Shown here: piece after piece, positions 32,421 through 40,956 of the stretch | How the letters are laid out: each line of letters starts with the position of its first letter | Numbering within the stretch: the first letter of the stretch is position 1 | Source of the DNA: JBKCUA01 sp046318675 | Lineage (GTDB): Bacteria > Pseudomonadota > Alphaproteobacteria > JAJTHO01 | NCBI GenBank assembly: GCA_046318675.1 | Contig: JBKCUA010000033.1 | Coordinates: 1-64,000, forward strand | Length of the DNA: 64,000 nucleotides | Direction: 5' to 3' | The notes under the pieces: model-generated | Database searches by the model: none | What the model was told of the DNA's origin: nothing | Seen by the model: only the letters and a program-made list of their open reading frames with translations | Made by a program: the position numbers and the translations under genes

Positions 32421-34355
32421 TCAGGTTATATTTTTAAGGTGTTCTTTGTTTAGCTCACCAATAAAGCGGGAGGGTGCCATTCCTTGCCAACTACCATAAA
32501 TGCGGCGGCTATGAGCGTGGGAGATATAAGCGTGTTCTCGAGCCCGTGTCAGGCCAACATAGGCCAGACGACGCTCTTCCTCTAGGTTTCCGTCGTCCAC
32601 GGAACGCTGGCTGGGGAAGACACCTTCTTCCCACCCCGGCAGGAAAACAACTGGAAATTCAAGGCCTTTTGCGGCATGTAAAGTCATGATGGTGACGGCT
32701 TCGGGATTATCAGCTCGGGCGGCGTCGGTAACAAGGCTGATGTGTTCTAAAAACGCGGCTAGGCTTTGAAATTCATCAATGGCTCTTGCAAGCTCTTTGA
32801 GGTTGTCAAGGCGACCTTTTGCTTCCGGGGTATCTTCGGCTTGAAGCATAGCGGTATACCCCGATTCCTCCAAAATATTTTTGAGCAAATCCGCCGGGGG
32901 CAGGGCACTAGCCATCTCCCGCCACCGGTTTAGGGACGCGGAAAAACCGGCTAGGGCGCGGCTGGTGCCGGGGCGCAGGCCGGGAGTGCTGGCTATAGCG
33001 GCAAGCAGACTGCATCCTTGATTGCGCGCAGTATTTTGCAGATGCTGAATAGTCGTTAGTGAAATACCCCGGCGCGGGGTATTGATGATGCGCTCAAAGG
33101 CTAGGTCATCCCGGGGCTGAAAAATCAACCTCAGGTATGCAATCGCATCTTTAATCTCGGCTCGGTCGTAGAAACGCTGTCCAGCCAAAACGCGATATGG
33201 CACAGCAATCTGGAGAAGGCGTTCTTCAAATTCCCGTGTTTGATACCCTGCCCGAACCAGAATCGCCATATGCGCCAACGCGGTGCCGGAACGGCGTAAG
33301 TGTTCAATTTCTTCACCGATCCGCCGTGCTTCTTCACTGCCGTCGAGGGCGGAGATAAGGCGCACCTTTTCCCCACCAGTTTCTTGTGTCCACAGGGTTT
33401 TGCCAAGGCGGCCACTGTTATTGGCGATGAGGCCGGAGGCAGCCCCCAGAATATGATGGGTGGATCGGTAATTTTGTTCCAATCGTACTACTAATGCGCC
33501 GGGAAAATCGCGCTCAAACTTGAGGATATTTTCAATCTGCGCCCCGCGCCATGAATAAATCGACTGATCGTCGTCACCGACACAGCAAATGTTGCCGTGC
33601 CCCTGCGCCAGCAAGCGAAGCCACAGGTATTGCGCTGTGTTTGTATCCTGATACTCATCCACTAATATATAGTGAAACTGGTCTTGATACTTGCGTAGGG
33701 TATCCGGGGAGAGTTTGAATAGATGCAAACAGTTGAGGAGCAAATCGCCAAAATCCATGGCGTTGAGAGTTTTCAGGCGTTCTTGGTAGTGCTGGTACAG
33801 GCCAATGGCTTTGCCGTTTAGTTGGTTGCGGCGTTCGCTGGTGGGCACCTCGTCCGGGGTCAGGCCGCGATCCTTCCAGCGATCAATGATGGATAGCACG
33901 AGGCGAGGCGGGGTCTGTTTGCTGTCAATGCCTTCGGCATCGAGGAGTTGTTTCATCAATCGTTGGCTATCATCGGTATCAAGAATGGTAAACTGCGGCG
34001 TAAAGCCAAGAATTTCCGCATGACGGCGCAGGAGCTTAGCGCATAGGCTGTGAAATGTACCAAGCCAGATACTCTCCGCCGCCCCGCCCACCAGATGGGT
34101 GACGCGCTCTTTCATCTCCCGCGCGGCCTTGTTGGTAAAAGTCACGGCCAGCACTTGCCACGGTTGTGCCGCCCGCTGTTTGAGGAGGGACGCCAATCGG
34201 TGGGTCAGCACTCGGGTTTTTCCCGTTCCTGCCCCGGCCAGAACCAACAGCGCGCCGTCGGCGTGCTCCACCGCTTGGCGTTGAGGATCGTTCAGGCCAG
34301 TGGTCAGGGTCGGGGTGGGGGTATCGGTATCGGGAAGGCAGACAAGGACGGACAC
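32421..34355 (-). CDS. uvrD: UvrD/PcrA-type superfamily 1 DNA helicase
   Basis: A 3'-5' helicase for excision repair and replication-fork clearing. All SF1A motifs are present: GLNDPQRQAVEHADGALLVLAGAGTGKT (Q-motif and Walker A), FTNKAAREM, TFHSLCAKLLR, ILVDEYQDTN, GDDDQSIYSWRGA, RLEQNYRST, TIMTLHAAKGLEFPVVFLPGWEEG and EERRLAYVGLTRARE. The 644-residue protein stops soon after motif VI, at PSRFIGEL, so it lacks the 80-100 residue C-terminal tail of typical UvrD and PcrA. GTG is used as start. Rep is an alternative name, but motif spacing favours the UvrD/PcrA group. Confidence 0.92.
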   Translation of the reverse strand: MSVLVCLPDTDTPTPTLTTGLNDPQRQAVEHADGALLVLAGAGTGKTRVLTHRLASLLKQRAAQPWQVLAVTFTNKAAREMKERVTHLVGGAAESIWLGTFHSLCAKLLRRHAEILGFTPQFTILDTDDSQRLMKQLLDAEGIDSKQTPPRLVLSIIDRWKDRGLTPDEVPTSERRNQLNGKAIGLYQHYQERLKTLNAMDFGDLLLNCLHLFKLSPDTLRKYQDQFHYILVDEYQDTNTAQYLWLRLLAQGHGNICCVGDDDQSIYSWRGAQIENILKFERDFPGALVVRLEQNYRSTHHILGAASGLIANNSGRLGKTLWTQETGGEKVRLISALDGSEEARRIGEEIEHLRRSGTALAHMAILVRAGYQTREFEERLLQIAVPYRVLAGQRFYDRAEIKDAIAYLRLIFQPRDDLAFERIINTPRRGISLTTIQHLQNTARNQGCSLLAAIASTPGLRPGTSRALAGFSASLNRWREMASALPPADLLKNILEESGYTAMLQAEDTPEAKGRLDNLKELARAIDEFQSLAAFLEHISLVTDAARADNPEAVTIMTLHAAKGLEFPVVFLPGWEEGVFPSQRSVDDGNLEEERRLAYVGLTRAREHAYISHAHSRRIYGSWQGMAPSRFIGELNKEHLKNIT

Positions 34356-34365
34356 GGGGGGATGC

Positions 34366-35181
34366 CTAACGTGTTTTTTTGCGTGAGACAGAATCTTGAT
34401 AGGTCTTCTCGATAATATCTTTCGTTTTCGGGATGATTTTTTCTACTGCCGCAATGTTGCCTTCTTTTTTCAAGTCCGCGATATTTTCTTTGTTCGTTGA
34501 TAGGCTGGTCATTTTACTTTTGTCTGTAAATTCAGTAGCGTAGCCGTAGGAGTATCCTTGAAGAACGTCAATAAACATCACCGTCACTTGGGTACGTCCT
34601 GTCAGGCTTTGGGTGGGAAGAGAACCTAAAGTTAACAAATTTATCAACCAAAAGCTTCTTTCTTCAATGTCGTAATCGAACCCGTATAATATTACAGCAT
34701 CAAGATGCTGGCGTGCCGCTGCAAGGCGGACTTTATTGACAGCTAAGCTTGTATCAATGTTATCTTGTCTCGGAGCGCGATTTTCGGTGGCGGCGGCAAC
34801 CGCAAACGAGGCAGACAAGGGATCTAGAGGAATAAAGGTTCCATACGCAGGGCCGACTTGTTTTGCCTGAGCTTCCCATAATGCAAGTTCTTCTGGCGGA
34901 ATGGCCGTAATTTTCGCGTAGGGACCCAAGGAGTCCAAACGTACCAAGCCAATGCGGGCGGGAAAGGTCAGGGTCGGTTCAATGCTGGCGGCTTTGACCA
35001 GCATCTCGTTGAAGGTTATGGGGCGGTTACTACTGGCTTTATTGTCTGTAGCTGAGGTTTGTTTTAGCGTGCTGTATTTGGATAGGTAATCATCTCCAGA
35101 GGATTTTTGCACGCTTGTGGCGCAGGCAGACAACAGCAGCAGGCACATCAGAATGCTGAAACGGTGGTCGAAAGCGAACAT
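34366..35181 (-). CDS. Putative outer membrane lipoprotein (271 aa)
   Basis: The N-terminus FSILMCLLLLSACATSV is a lipoprotein signal with lipobox LSAC, so the mature protein would begin at the Cys. The body is mixed alpha/beta (TLTFPARIGLVRLDSLG, LAAARQHLDAVILYGFDYDI, TQVTVMFIDVLQGYSYGYATE), ending in a charged region KEENIADLKK-like and KTYQDSVSRKKTR. I do not recognise a named family. It lies 10 bp upstream of the helicase gene on the same strand, so the two may be cotranscribed, without an obvious functional link. Confidence 0.75.
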   Translation of the reverse strand: MFAFDHRFSILMCLLLLSACATSVQKSSGDDYLSKYSTLKQTSATDNKASSNRPITFNEMLVKAASIEPTLTFPARIGLVRLDSLGPYAKITAIPPEELALWEAQAKQVGPAYGTFIPLDPLSASFAVAAATENRAPRQDNIDTSLAVNKVRLAAARQHLDAVILYGFDYDIEERSFWLINLLTLGSLPTQSLTGRTQVTVMFIDVLQGYSYGYATEFTDKSKMTSLSTNKENIADLKKEGNIAAVEKIIPKTKDIIEKTYQDSVSRKKTR

Positions 35182-35353
35182 AGTTTTACCCTATCTTGGT
35201 GCTGTGGGTAGCAAGCCGCGGGGCTGGATGCACGGTTTTTTTTCGAGTGCTCTGTGGGTGCTGTGAAGGATTGAGGTCGTTTGCAAAAGGGGGGGGAGTT
35301 AATCCTATTTTATAAGCCTGTTCACTCTTGGCCAAAATGCTATAGAACCCCCC

Positions 35354-36223
35354 ATGACTTGGAAAATCACCCTGCACACCACCACTGATCTTGCCCCGGC
35401 ATGGGAGGAAGTTTTATCTGGCCTCGTGCCTGTGACGACCTGTTTTGCGACGGAGCCGGACGCCCCCACGTGGCGGGTGGAGGGGTACAGCGATGCGCCG
35501 ATTCCCAAGGGCGAGCTGACGGCGCGGCTGGATATTGCGGCGGCGGCGATGAACGTGGCCATACCCGTGTGGGAAGTGGAGCATCTGGAGGCACGGGACT
35601 GGGTGGCGGAAAACCAGAAAGATTTCCCCCCCCTGCGTATTGGGCGGCGGTTTTTCATCCACGGTTCCCACCACCAGGGCGGGGTTCCGGCGGGGCGTCT
35701 TGGCCTGTGCATTGATGCGGCAACGGCGTTTGGCACGGGGGAGCATCCCACCACCCGGGGCTGTATTATCTTGCTTGAGAGATTAAAGCGTCAGGGCTTC
35801 CGCCCCCGCACGGCACTTGATCTAGGGTGTGGCAGCGCGATTTTAGCTATGGCTATCACCCGCCTGTGGCCTGAGTGCCGCGTGTTGGGCACGGATAACC
35901 ACGCGCCTTCAGTACGAGTAGCGCGGGAGAATATGCGCCGCAATCGCTGTTCCTCTCGCACGACCCGCGCTGCCGTGGCTTCCGGCTTTCATCATCCTCT
36001 GTTTCGTGATTTGGGGCGGTTTGATCTGATTGTCGCCAATATTTTAGCTGCCCCCCTGTTTGCCCTTGCCCCGGATATCCGCCGCTACAGCCGTGGCTCC
36101 GTGGTGCTGTCGGGGTTGTTGGTACGGCAGGAGCGGCGGCTACACCTTGCCTACCGGGGTCGTTCTTTTACGCAGACTGCCTCACACCCCCTTACACCGT
36201 GGCAGGCACTTTTGTTGAGGTGA
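35354..36223 (+). CDS. prmA: Ribosomal protein L11 methyltransferase
   Basis: PrmA trimethylates ribosomal protein L11. The 289-residue protein has the variable N-terminal substrate-recognition domain (about 1-115) and a SAM-dependent methyltransferase domain. Signatures are IDAATAFGTGEHPTTRGCI, LDLGCGSAILAMAITRLWP, LGTDNHAPSVRVARENM and the catalytic-loop motif LIVANILAAPLFALAP. Near the end comes VVLSGLLVRQERRL. The start follows an AT-rich stretch with a weak ribosome binding site. It is convergent with the 36233 gene, 9 bp apart. Confidence 0.95.
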   Translation: MTWKITLHTTTDLAPAWEEVLSGLVPVTTCFATEPDAPTWRVEGYSDAPIPKGELTARLDIAAAAMNVAIPVWEVEHLEARDWVAENQKDFPPLRIGRRFFIHGSHHQGGVPAGRLGLCIDAATAFGTGEHPTTRGCIILLERLKRQGFRPRTALDLGCGSAILAMAITRLWPECRVLGTDNHAPSVRVARENMRRNRCSSRTTRAAVASGFHHPLFRDLGRFDLIVANILAAPLFALAPDIRRYSRGSVVLSGLLVRQERRLHLAYRGRSFTQTASHPLTPWQALLLR

Positions 36224-36232
36224 GGGGGGTGG

Positions 36233-36604
36233 TTAGCGTTCCTTAGGTTGATTTAAAAGATCCACTCGCATGACTTCACTGCGAGCAATCACCCGAGGAT
36301 CGGTAGTATCGTAAGACTCGGAAGGATAGGGAACGCAGGATAATGCTACCATTTTTAGAAAATTGTTTTCATTTGAAGATTCTTCCTTTTTAGAAGTAGG
36401 GGCGGTTGAATGTGTCGCTGCGGTGCCTTGCAAAGCTGTTCCTGGCGTCTGAGTAATGGTGGTTTGTGGTAAAGGTAAAGGTGCGAACCATATACACCCA
36501 TAGATGATTGCATTAGAGGGTTTAATTTTTTGAAATTTTTCAAATAATTCTGCTTTGGTTAACTCCTTCCCCGGGGGGGGGGGATTATCAGGCTCATTCG
36601 CCAT
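36233..36604 (-). CDS. Hypothetical protein (123 aa)
   Basis: No family recognised. A strong GAGGAG site 7 bp before the ATG argues that it is translated. The N-terminus is polar and proline-rich (NEPDNPPPPGKEL), followed by LTKAELFEKFQKIKPSNAIIYGCIWFAPLP, a Thr/Ser-rich middle and a C-terminal part SCVPYPSESYDTTDPRVIARSEVM. There is no signal peptide and only a weak hydrophobic patch near 33-42. It may be a recent or lineage-specific gene. The upstream region is AT-rich. Confidence 0.6.
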   Translation of the reverse strand: MANEPDNPPPPGKELTKAELFEKFQKIKPSNAIIYGCIWFAPLPLPQTTITQTPGTALQGTAATHSTAPTSKKEESSNENNFLKMVALSCVPYPSESYDTTDPRVIARSEVMRVDLLNQPKER

Positions 36605-36990
36605 AAAGGGACTCCTCTTTTGGGTGACGTTAAAAAATATATTTAATTATGCTTTTTATAGAACAAAGTAAAGTAAAATTTTTTACATCCCTTGACCCTC
36701 TGCGAGCTTTATTATAGAGTGACTGATATCACCTTAATCAAAGGAGCATTCCCTATGGCCGTCGTTATCACTGCTTTGCCGTGCTGGGTGGTTGCCTCCT
36801 GCTGGGGAGGAGCTCAAGGAATTTTTAACCATTCTCAATTTTTTGGATCACAGTTTATAATTTTTGTCAAGCGAAAAATTTTTATTAAAATCAATAATTT
36901 ATATGATTTTTGCAAAAGCGTTTCAAAAAGCTGTTTTTTTTCGCGGGCTTTTTTCGCTCCAAAGGGTATTTTTTTGGGGCGAATCACACA
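36605..36990. other. AT-rich intergenic stretch with a doubtful small frame
   Basis: A short plus-strand frame starting at 36755 (MAVVITALPCWVVASCW) has an AAAGGAG site and a possible promoter (TTGACC 17 bp before TAGAGT, 36691-36719). It quickly becomes low-complexity, AT-driven sequence and overlaps the yraN start region. It may be a decayed gene or leader. In related genomes rsmI often precedes yraN; no rsmI signature is visible here. Confidence 0.4.
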
Positions 36991-37344
36991 ATGTTGAAAA
37001 AGTCAACCCCCCATGCCTTGGGGGTAGCAGCGGAGGCTTTGGCGGCGCAGCGGTATCATGCCGCCGGGGCAACGCTTCACAAAACCAGGTATAAGACCAA
37101 GGACGGTGAACTCGATCTTGTTTTAGAACACCAAGGAATCATTGTTTTTGTGGAGGTTAAGCGGCGCAAAACCCTTCCCGAGGGTCTGGAATCCATTACG
37201 ACGCGCCAACAACAACGCCTGCGGGCTGCTGCTGCCCACTATCTTGCCGAGGTTGGTGCCCCCGATGCGTTATGTCGTTTTGATGCGGCGGTGGTCTTGC
37301 CGGATGGTTCTGTTCACCTTATACATAATGTTGATGTCACTTAA
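36991..37344 (+). CDS. yraN: YraN family (UPF0102) endonuclease-fold protein
   Basis: A small protein with the Holliday-junction-resolvase-like nuclease fold and unproven function. It has GVAAEALAAQRYHAAGATL, then the putative active-site pieces GELDLVLEHQGIIVFVEVKRRK (D, ExK) and TRQQQRLRAAAAHYL. Starting at the ATG at 36991 gives 117 residues, normal for the family. An upstream in-frame extension is Phe-rich and not conserved. Its end overlaps the gshB start by 17 bp; yraN-gshB is a familiar alphaproteobacterial pair. Confidence 0.9.
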   Translation: MLKKSTPHALGVAAEALAAQRYHAAGATLHKTRYKTKDGELDLVLEHQGIIVFVEVKRRKTLPEGLESITTRQQQRLRAAAAHYLAEVGAPDALCRFDAAVVLPDGSVHLIHNVDVT

Positions 37345-38293
37345 AACCAAGCCCTTGAGTGTTGTTGCCGTCATGGATCCGGTGGCCGGGATTGATCCGG
37401 AGACGGACACCACCTTTGCCCTTATGTTGGAGGCACAGCGTCGTGGCCACCGTGTGTTTTACGCTCGGCCTGATGATGTGCGCCTTGATAATAAGGGTGT
37501 TTCGGCTTGGCTGACTGATGTGACGTTGCATGACGCCAAGCCGCCCCATCATGCCGTTCTGGGGCACAGTGTTGAGAGCCGCTTTGATAGCATCGACGTG
37601 GTGCTTATTCGCCACGATCCGCCGTATGATATGCGGTATTTGACCCCGGCGTATATGCTGGAATTTTTACCGCCCCATGTTTTCTGCATCAACAACCCCC
37701 GCTCCATCCGGGATTGCCCGGAAAAAATTCTGCCGCTACGGTTTCCCGATCTAGTGCCCAGAACCTTGATTAGCCGTGATCCTAAGGCCTTGCGCGCTTT
37801 CTGGGAGGAGGAGGGTACCGCCGTGCTAAAACCCCTCTATCACCACGGCGGTGCGGGGGTTTTTGTTTTGAAGCCCGGGGACACCAATTTTAACAGCATG
37901 GTAGAGCTTCTTCAGGAGCAATACGCCGAACCGCTGATTATTCAACAATACCTGCCCGCAGTGCGTCAGGGGGATAAGCGGATTCTGCTTCTCGACGGGG
38001 AGCCGCTCGGTTGTATTGCCCGAATTCCTAAAGACAACGAAAGCCGGGCTAATCTTCATGTGGGCGGTACGGCGGAATACCGCGGGCTTACCCCTAGGGA
38101 TCATGAAATTTGCAAGGCATTAGCCCCCTTTTTGAGGGAGCGCGACCTATTCTTTGTCGGCATTGATGTGATTGGGGACTATCTAACGGAAATTAATGTT
38201 ACCTCCCCAACCGTCTTACCGGAAATGGAGCAGTTGTCCGGCGATAATTTGAGGCAGCGTGTATGGCAATCTATCGAAGCCAAACGGGCATAA
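37328..38293 (+). CDS. gshB: Glutathione synthetase
   Basis: GshB joins gamma-glutamylcysteine and glycine with ATP to make glutathione. It has the bacterial ATP-grasp form: SVVAVMDPVAGIDPETDTTFALMLEAQRRGH at the start, LIRHDPPYDMRYLTPAYML, INNPRSIRDCPEKIL, the lid GTAVLKPLYHHGGAGVF, RILLLDGEPLGCIAR, and the Mg-binding end FVGIDVIGDYLTEINVTSPT. ATG at 37328 or 37334 could serve as start, both inside the end of yraN. Its last 31 bp overlap the start of hrcA. Confidence 0.95.
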   Translation: MLMSLKTKPLSVVAVMDPVAGIDPETDTTFALMLEAQRRGHRVFYARPDDVRLDNKGVSAWLTDVTLHDAKPPHHAVLGHSVESRFDSIDVVLIRHDPPYDMRYLTPAYMLEFLPPHVFCINNPRSIRDCPEKILPLRFPDLVPRTLISRDPKALRAFWEEEGTAVLKPLYHHGGAGVFVLKPGDTNFNSMVELLQEQYAEPLIIQQYLPAVRQGDKRILLLDGEPLGCIARIPKDNESRANLHVGGTAEYRGLTPRDHEICKALAPFLRERDLFFVGIDVIGDYLTEINVTSPTVLPEMEQLSGDNLRQRVWQSIEAKRA

Positions 38294-39354
38294 GCGCACG
38301 ATCCGGCGAGATTCTTGCCCACGTCGTGGATGCCTACCTCGACACGGGGGAACCGGTGGGATCGAAGACCCTTGCCCAGCGCATGGGGTTAACCCTTTCT
38401 TCGGCCACGATTCGTAATGTGTTGATGGAATTAGAGGGGCGCGGTTTACTGTATGCGCCGCATACATCGGCGGGGCGATTACCGACGGAAGCAGGACTGC
38501 GCTATTTTGTCCACGGCTTGCTGGAATATGGTCAGGTTGCGCCGGATGCGGCGGCGGCCATTGGTGATACCTGCCGCTTGTCCGGTAAAAGTTATGAGCA
38601 AGCACTAGCTGAAGTAGGCGGGGTTTTGTCCGGTCTTGCTCATTGTGCTGGCTTTGTCTTGGCCCCCAAAGAGGATGAACCGATTCGTCAAGTTGAGTTT
38701 GTGGGTTTATCTGGGGATAAGGCTTTGGTGGTTTTGGTTTTGGAAAATGGGGTGGTGGAAAACCGTATTATTGAGACGTTGCCAGGGACAACATCGGCAC
38801 AATTGCGTGAGGCCAGCTTGATTCTCAGTGATCGCTTAGTGGGCAAAACACTGGATCAAGTAGAACAGTTATTGGCACAAGAAGTTCAAGAATACCGCGA
38901 TAATCTTGATGTTCTAATAGGCCGGTTGCTTCAGGCTGGCTTAGCTGTTTGGGGGGGTGATACGCCAAAGCAATCGCTTATTGTTCGTGGTCAAGCCCAT
39001 TTGCTCGAAGAGGCGGCATTTGCTGGTGATACGGAAAAGGTGCGCCAATTGTTTGCTGCCCTTGAGACGCGGCAGACGTTGGCACAGTTGCTGACAGCAA
39101 CGCGTGCGGCTCAGGGGGTACAAATCTTTATTGGTGCGGATAATGAGTTGTTCGGTATTGCCGGGTGTTCTGCAATTGTTGCTCCATTTCGTAATACGAC
39201 GGATAAAATTGTTGGGGCTATTGGGGTGATTGGTTCGGCGCGGCTTAATTATGCGCACGTCATCCCCATGGTGGATTTTACCGCTAAAATGCTTACTAGA
39301 CGCTTGGGTGGGAAAGAAACCGGCTCATTTAAGTCCACAGCGCAGGGTGGGTAG
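38263..39354 (+). CDS. hrcA: Heat-inducible transcription repressor HrcA
   Basis: HrcA represses chaperone operons by binding CIRCE elements. The N-terminal winged helix includes EILAHVVDAYLDTGEPVGSKTLAQRMGLTLSSATIRNVLMELE and the typical GLLYAPHTSAGRLPTEAGLRYFV. The C-terminal GAF-like part has GALGVIG-type sequence (IVGAIGVIGSARLNYAHVIPMVDFTAKML). It starts within gshB with a 31-bp overlap. No CIRCE element (TTAGCACTC-N9-GAGTGCTAA) was seen in the window, and grpE/dnaK, its usual neighbours, are absent. Confidence 0.95.
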   Translation: MAIYRSQTGISARSGEILAHVVDAYLDTGEPVGSKTLAQRMGLTLSSATIRNVLMELEGRGLLYAPHTSAGRLPTEAGLRYFVHGLLEYGQVAPDAAAAIGDTCRLSGKSYEQALAEVGGVLSGLAHCAGFVLAPKEDEPIRQVEFVGLSGDKALVVLVLENGVVENRIIETLPGTTSAQLREASLILSDRLVGKTLDQVEQLLAQEVQEYRDNLDVLIGRLLQAGLAVWGGDTPKQSLIVRGQAHLLEEAAFAGDTEKVRQLFAALETRQTLAQLLTATRAAQGVQIFIGADNELFGIAGCSAIVAPFRNTTDKIVGAIGVIGSARLNYAHVIPMVDFTAKMLTRRLGGKETGSFKSTAQGG

Positions 39355-39437
39355 TTTTGTGTGAGAGAAAGTTTTTAGTGTGTCGTCACTCTTTTTTTAC
39401 CATCCTTTTATACACATAGTCTTTACAGGGTAAAACA

Positions 39438-40079
39438 ATGTTTATTGTGCAAGCGTTACAGGTTAGTTGTTTGAGCGGTACAATGATATCGGTGCCGTAT
39501 TTTCGGCTGACTGAAAGTCAAACTTGTTTGGTGCGTGGAGCGTACAGTGAGGCTTCGTTTAGCCTATTATTAACATTAGTCGGGCTTGGGCATGTGATGG
39601 AAGGCAAGGTGAATCTTTGCGGAATAGATATTTATAAACTAAGCACATCAGCGCGTGATAAATTCAGGGCGGTACATATGGGAGTTGTAGCGCGCCGCCG
39701 GTCGTTATTGGCGGGTCTTAGTGTCCAGAAAAACATGGCTATAGCCGCGAAGTTGGCGGGAAGAAAGCTAACGATGGAAGTAATACATGGGTTATTGGCA
39801 CCATTGAATGTGAGTCATCTAGTAAATACTAAGGCCGAGGTTTTAGATTATATGCAGGCGCGGCGGGTTAGCGTTGCGAAGAGTTTAGTAAATAGTCCTA
39901 AGGTTTTATTTTTAGAAGAGCCTACTGCCGATATGTATCCCTATCATGCGGATGATTTTATGGATACGGTAAAGACATTAGCTCAAAAAAATGGTACGAT
40001 TTTGGTGGTAATAAGCAACGATGCTCGATTGGAAGGGCAGTTCGAGCAGACAGTAATAATTGAAGGAGATGCAACGTGA
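39438..40079 (+). CDS. Degenerate ABC-type ATPase (LolD/FtsE-like), all catalytic motifs altered
   Basis: The 213-residue length and block order match LolD/FtsE-type ATPases, but the key residues are gone. The Walker A position reads GAYSEASFS (34-42), with Ser40 for the Lys. The Q-loop has no Gln. The signature LSGGQ is LDYMQ (136-140). Walker B reads VLFLEEPT with Glu for Asp, and the switch His is Asn194 in VISND. The D-loop is DMY. The frame is intact and coupled to the following FtsX-like gene, so this is probably a retained pseudo-ATPase rather than a pseudogene. A GGGTAAAAC site precedes the ATG. Confidence 0.7.
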   Translation: MFIVQALQVSCLSGTMISVPYFRLTESQTCLVRGAYSEASFSLLLTLVGLGHVMEGKVNLCGIDIYKLSTSARDKFRAVHMGVVARRRSLLAGLSVQKNMAIAAKLAGRKLTMEVIHGLLAPLNVSHLVNTKAEVLDYMQARRVSVAKSLVNSPKVLFLEEPTADMYPYHADDFMDTVKTLAQKNGTILVVISNDARLEGQFEQTVIIEGDAT

Positions 40080-40651
40080 TGGTAGCCTGGATGTTTCTAC
40101 GGCGGCGATTGTGTGCCGTATTGGCAAACAGTTTCTTTGCATCAGTGATGTTGGCGACGGTGTTAGTGTTGTGGAAATGTTTGCAGCAAATTCCACCAGT
40201 TGCATTGACTGCTGTATTGGGTGAAGATGTGGAAGTATTGGCACGGACGCTGGAGATTTTTGGGTTACCAGTGAAGATTTTCTTTGTGGTGATTGGTGTT
40301 TTTTCTTTTGTAGGATTTTTGTGTTTTTTTACCTCTTCGGTGCGGGAATATCGTCCAGAATTAGCATGGTTGCGGGTGACGGGTGTTACAAGATGGTCGT
40401 TGCTGCGGTTGCTGGTGTTGCAAGGGGTATTAGTGGCTGGTTGGGTGGTTTTGTTTGGAGTTGGTATTGGTTATGCTACATTGTTTTGGTTGCAGGATGC
40501 CCTTGTTGGACAATCGTTTGTATTCAATATGCCGCAGGTATGGGAAATTATAGTGTTTAGTGCAGTATTTGCCGCGGTGGTATTGGCGAGCTTATGGTCG
40601 GCAGTGATGGCAGCGCGTACCCCTGTGGATGATATTCTTGGTCGCTTATGA
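40079..40651 (+). CDS. Short FtsX-like permease domain protein (190 aa)
   Basis: The protein has four predicted membrane segments, near 12-32, 60-82, 110-140 and 155-180. Between the second and third comes the FtsX-type cytoplasmic stretch SSVREYRPELAWLRVTGVTRWSLLRLLVLQG, and the end is AARTPVDDILGRL, typical of FtsX/LolC permeases. The large extracytoplasmic domain is nearly absent, so the protein is much shorter than FtsX (about 300) or LolC (about 400). The ATG at 40079 overlaps the stop of the pseudo-ATPase gene, with a GGAG site. cutA begins at its 3' end with a 4-bp overlap. Confidence 0.75.
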   Translation: MVAWMFLRRRLCAVLANSFFASVMLATVLVLWKCLQQIPPVALTAVLGEDVEVLARTLEIFGLPVKIFFVVIGVFSFVGFLCFFTSSVREYRPELAWLRVTGVTRWSLLRLLVLQGVLVAGWVVLFGVGIGYATLFWLQDALVGQSFVFNMPQVWEIIVFSAVFAAVVLASLWSAVMAARTPVDDILGRL

Positions 40652-40956
40652 TAATGTTGTATTGCCCCTGTCCGTCTAAGGCGGTGGCCCAGCAACTTGC
40701 TATTGATTTGCTTAATAAGCATCTTATTGGTTGTGCTAATATTCTGCCGATGATGGCCTCAATATATTGGTGGGAAGGGCAGATTACCGAAGAGATCGAG
40801 GTAGTATTGCTGGCAAAGACTCTGATAGCGAGGCAGGACGCGGTGCGCCAAGCAGTGGAAGCCGCTCATCCTTATACTGTGCCGTGCATTGCTTTCCTGC
40901 CTTTGGAGGGGGTCAATGAAGCGTATCAGAATTTTGTGAGGCGAAGCCTTGCTTAA
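40648..40956 (+). CDS. cutA: Divalent cation tolerance protein CutA
   Basis: CutA1 is a small trimeric, PII-like protein originally tied to copper tolerance; its precise role is unsettled. The 102 residues have CPSKAVAQQLAIDLLNKHLIGCANILPMMASIYWWEGQITEEIEVVLLAKT and the C-terminal HPYTVPCIAFLPLEGVNEAYQNFV, all standard. It overlaps the FtsX-like gene by 4 bp. Its stop overlaps the frr stop by 4 bp in convergent orientation, so there is no terminator between them. Confidence 0.93.
   Translation: MIMLYCPCPSKAVAQQLAIDLLNKHLIGCANILPMMASIYWWEGQITEEIEVVLLAKTLIARQDAVRQAVEAAHPYTVPCIAFLPLEGVNEAYQNFVRRSLA

Noticed and set aside
36755..36997. Small gene with an AAAGGAG site upstream of yraN
   Set aside because: The translation turns into AT-driven low complexity and overlaps the yraN start; reported only as a doubtful frame.
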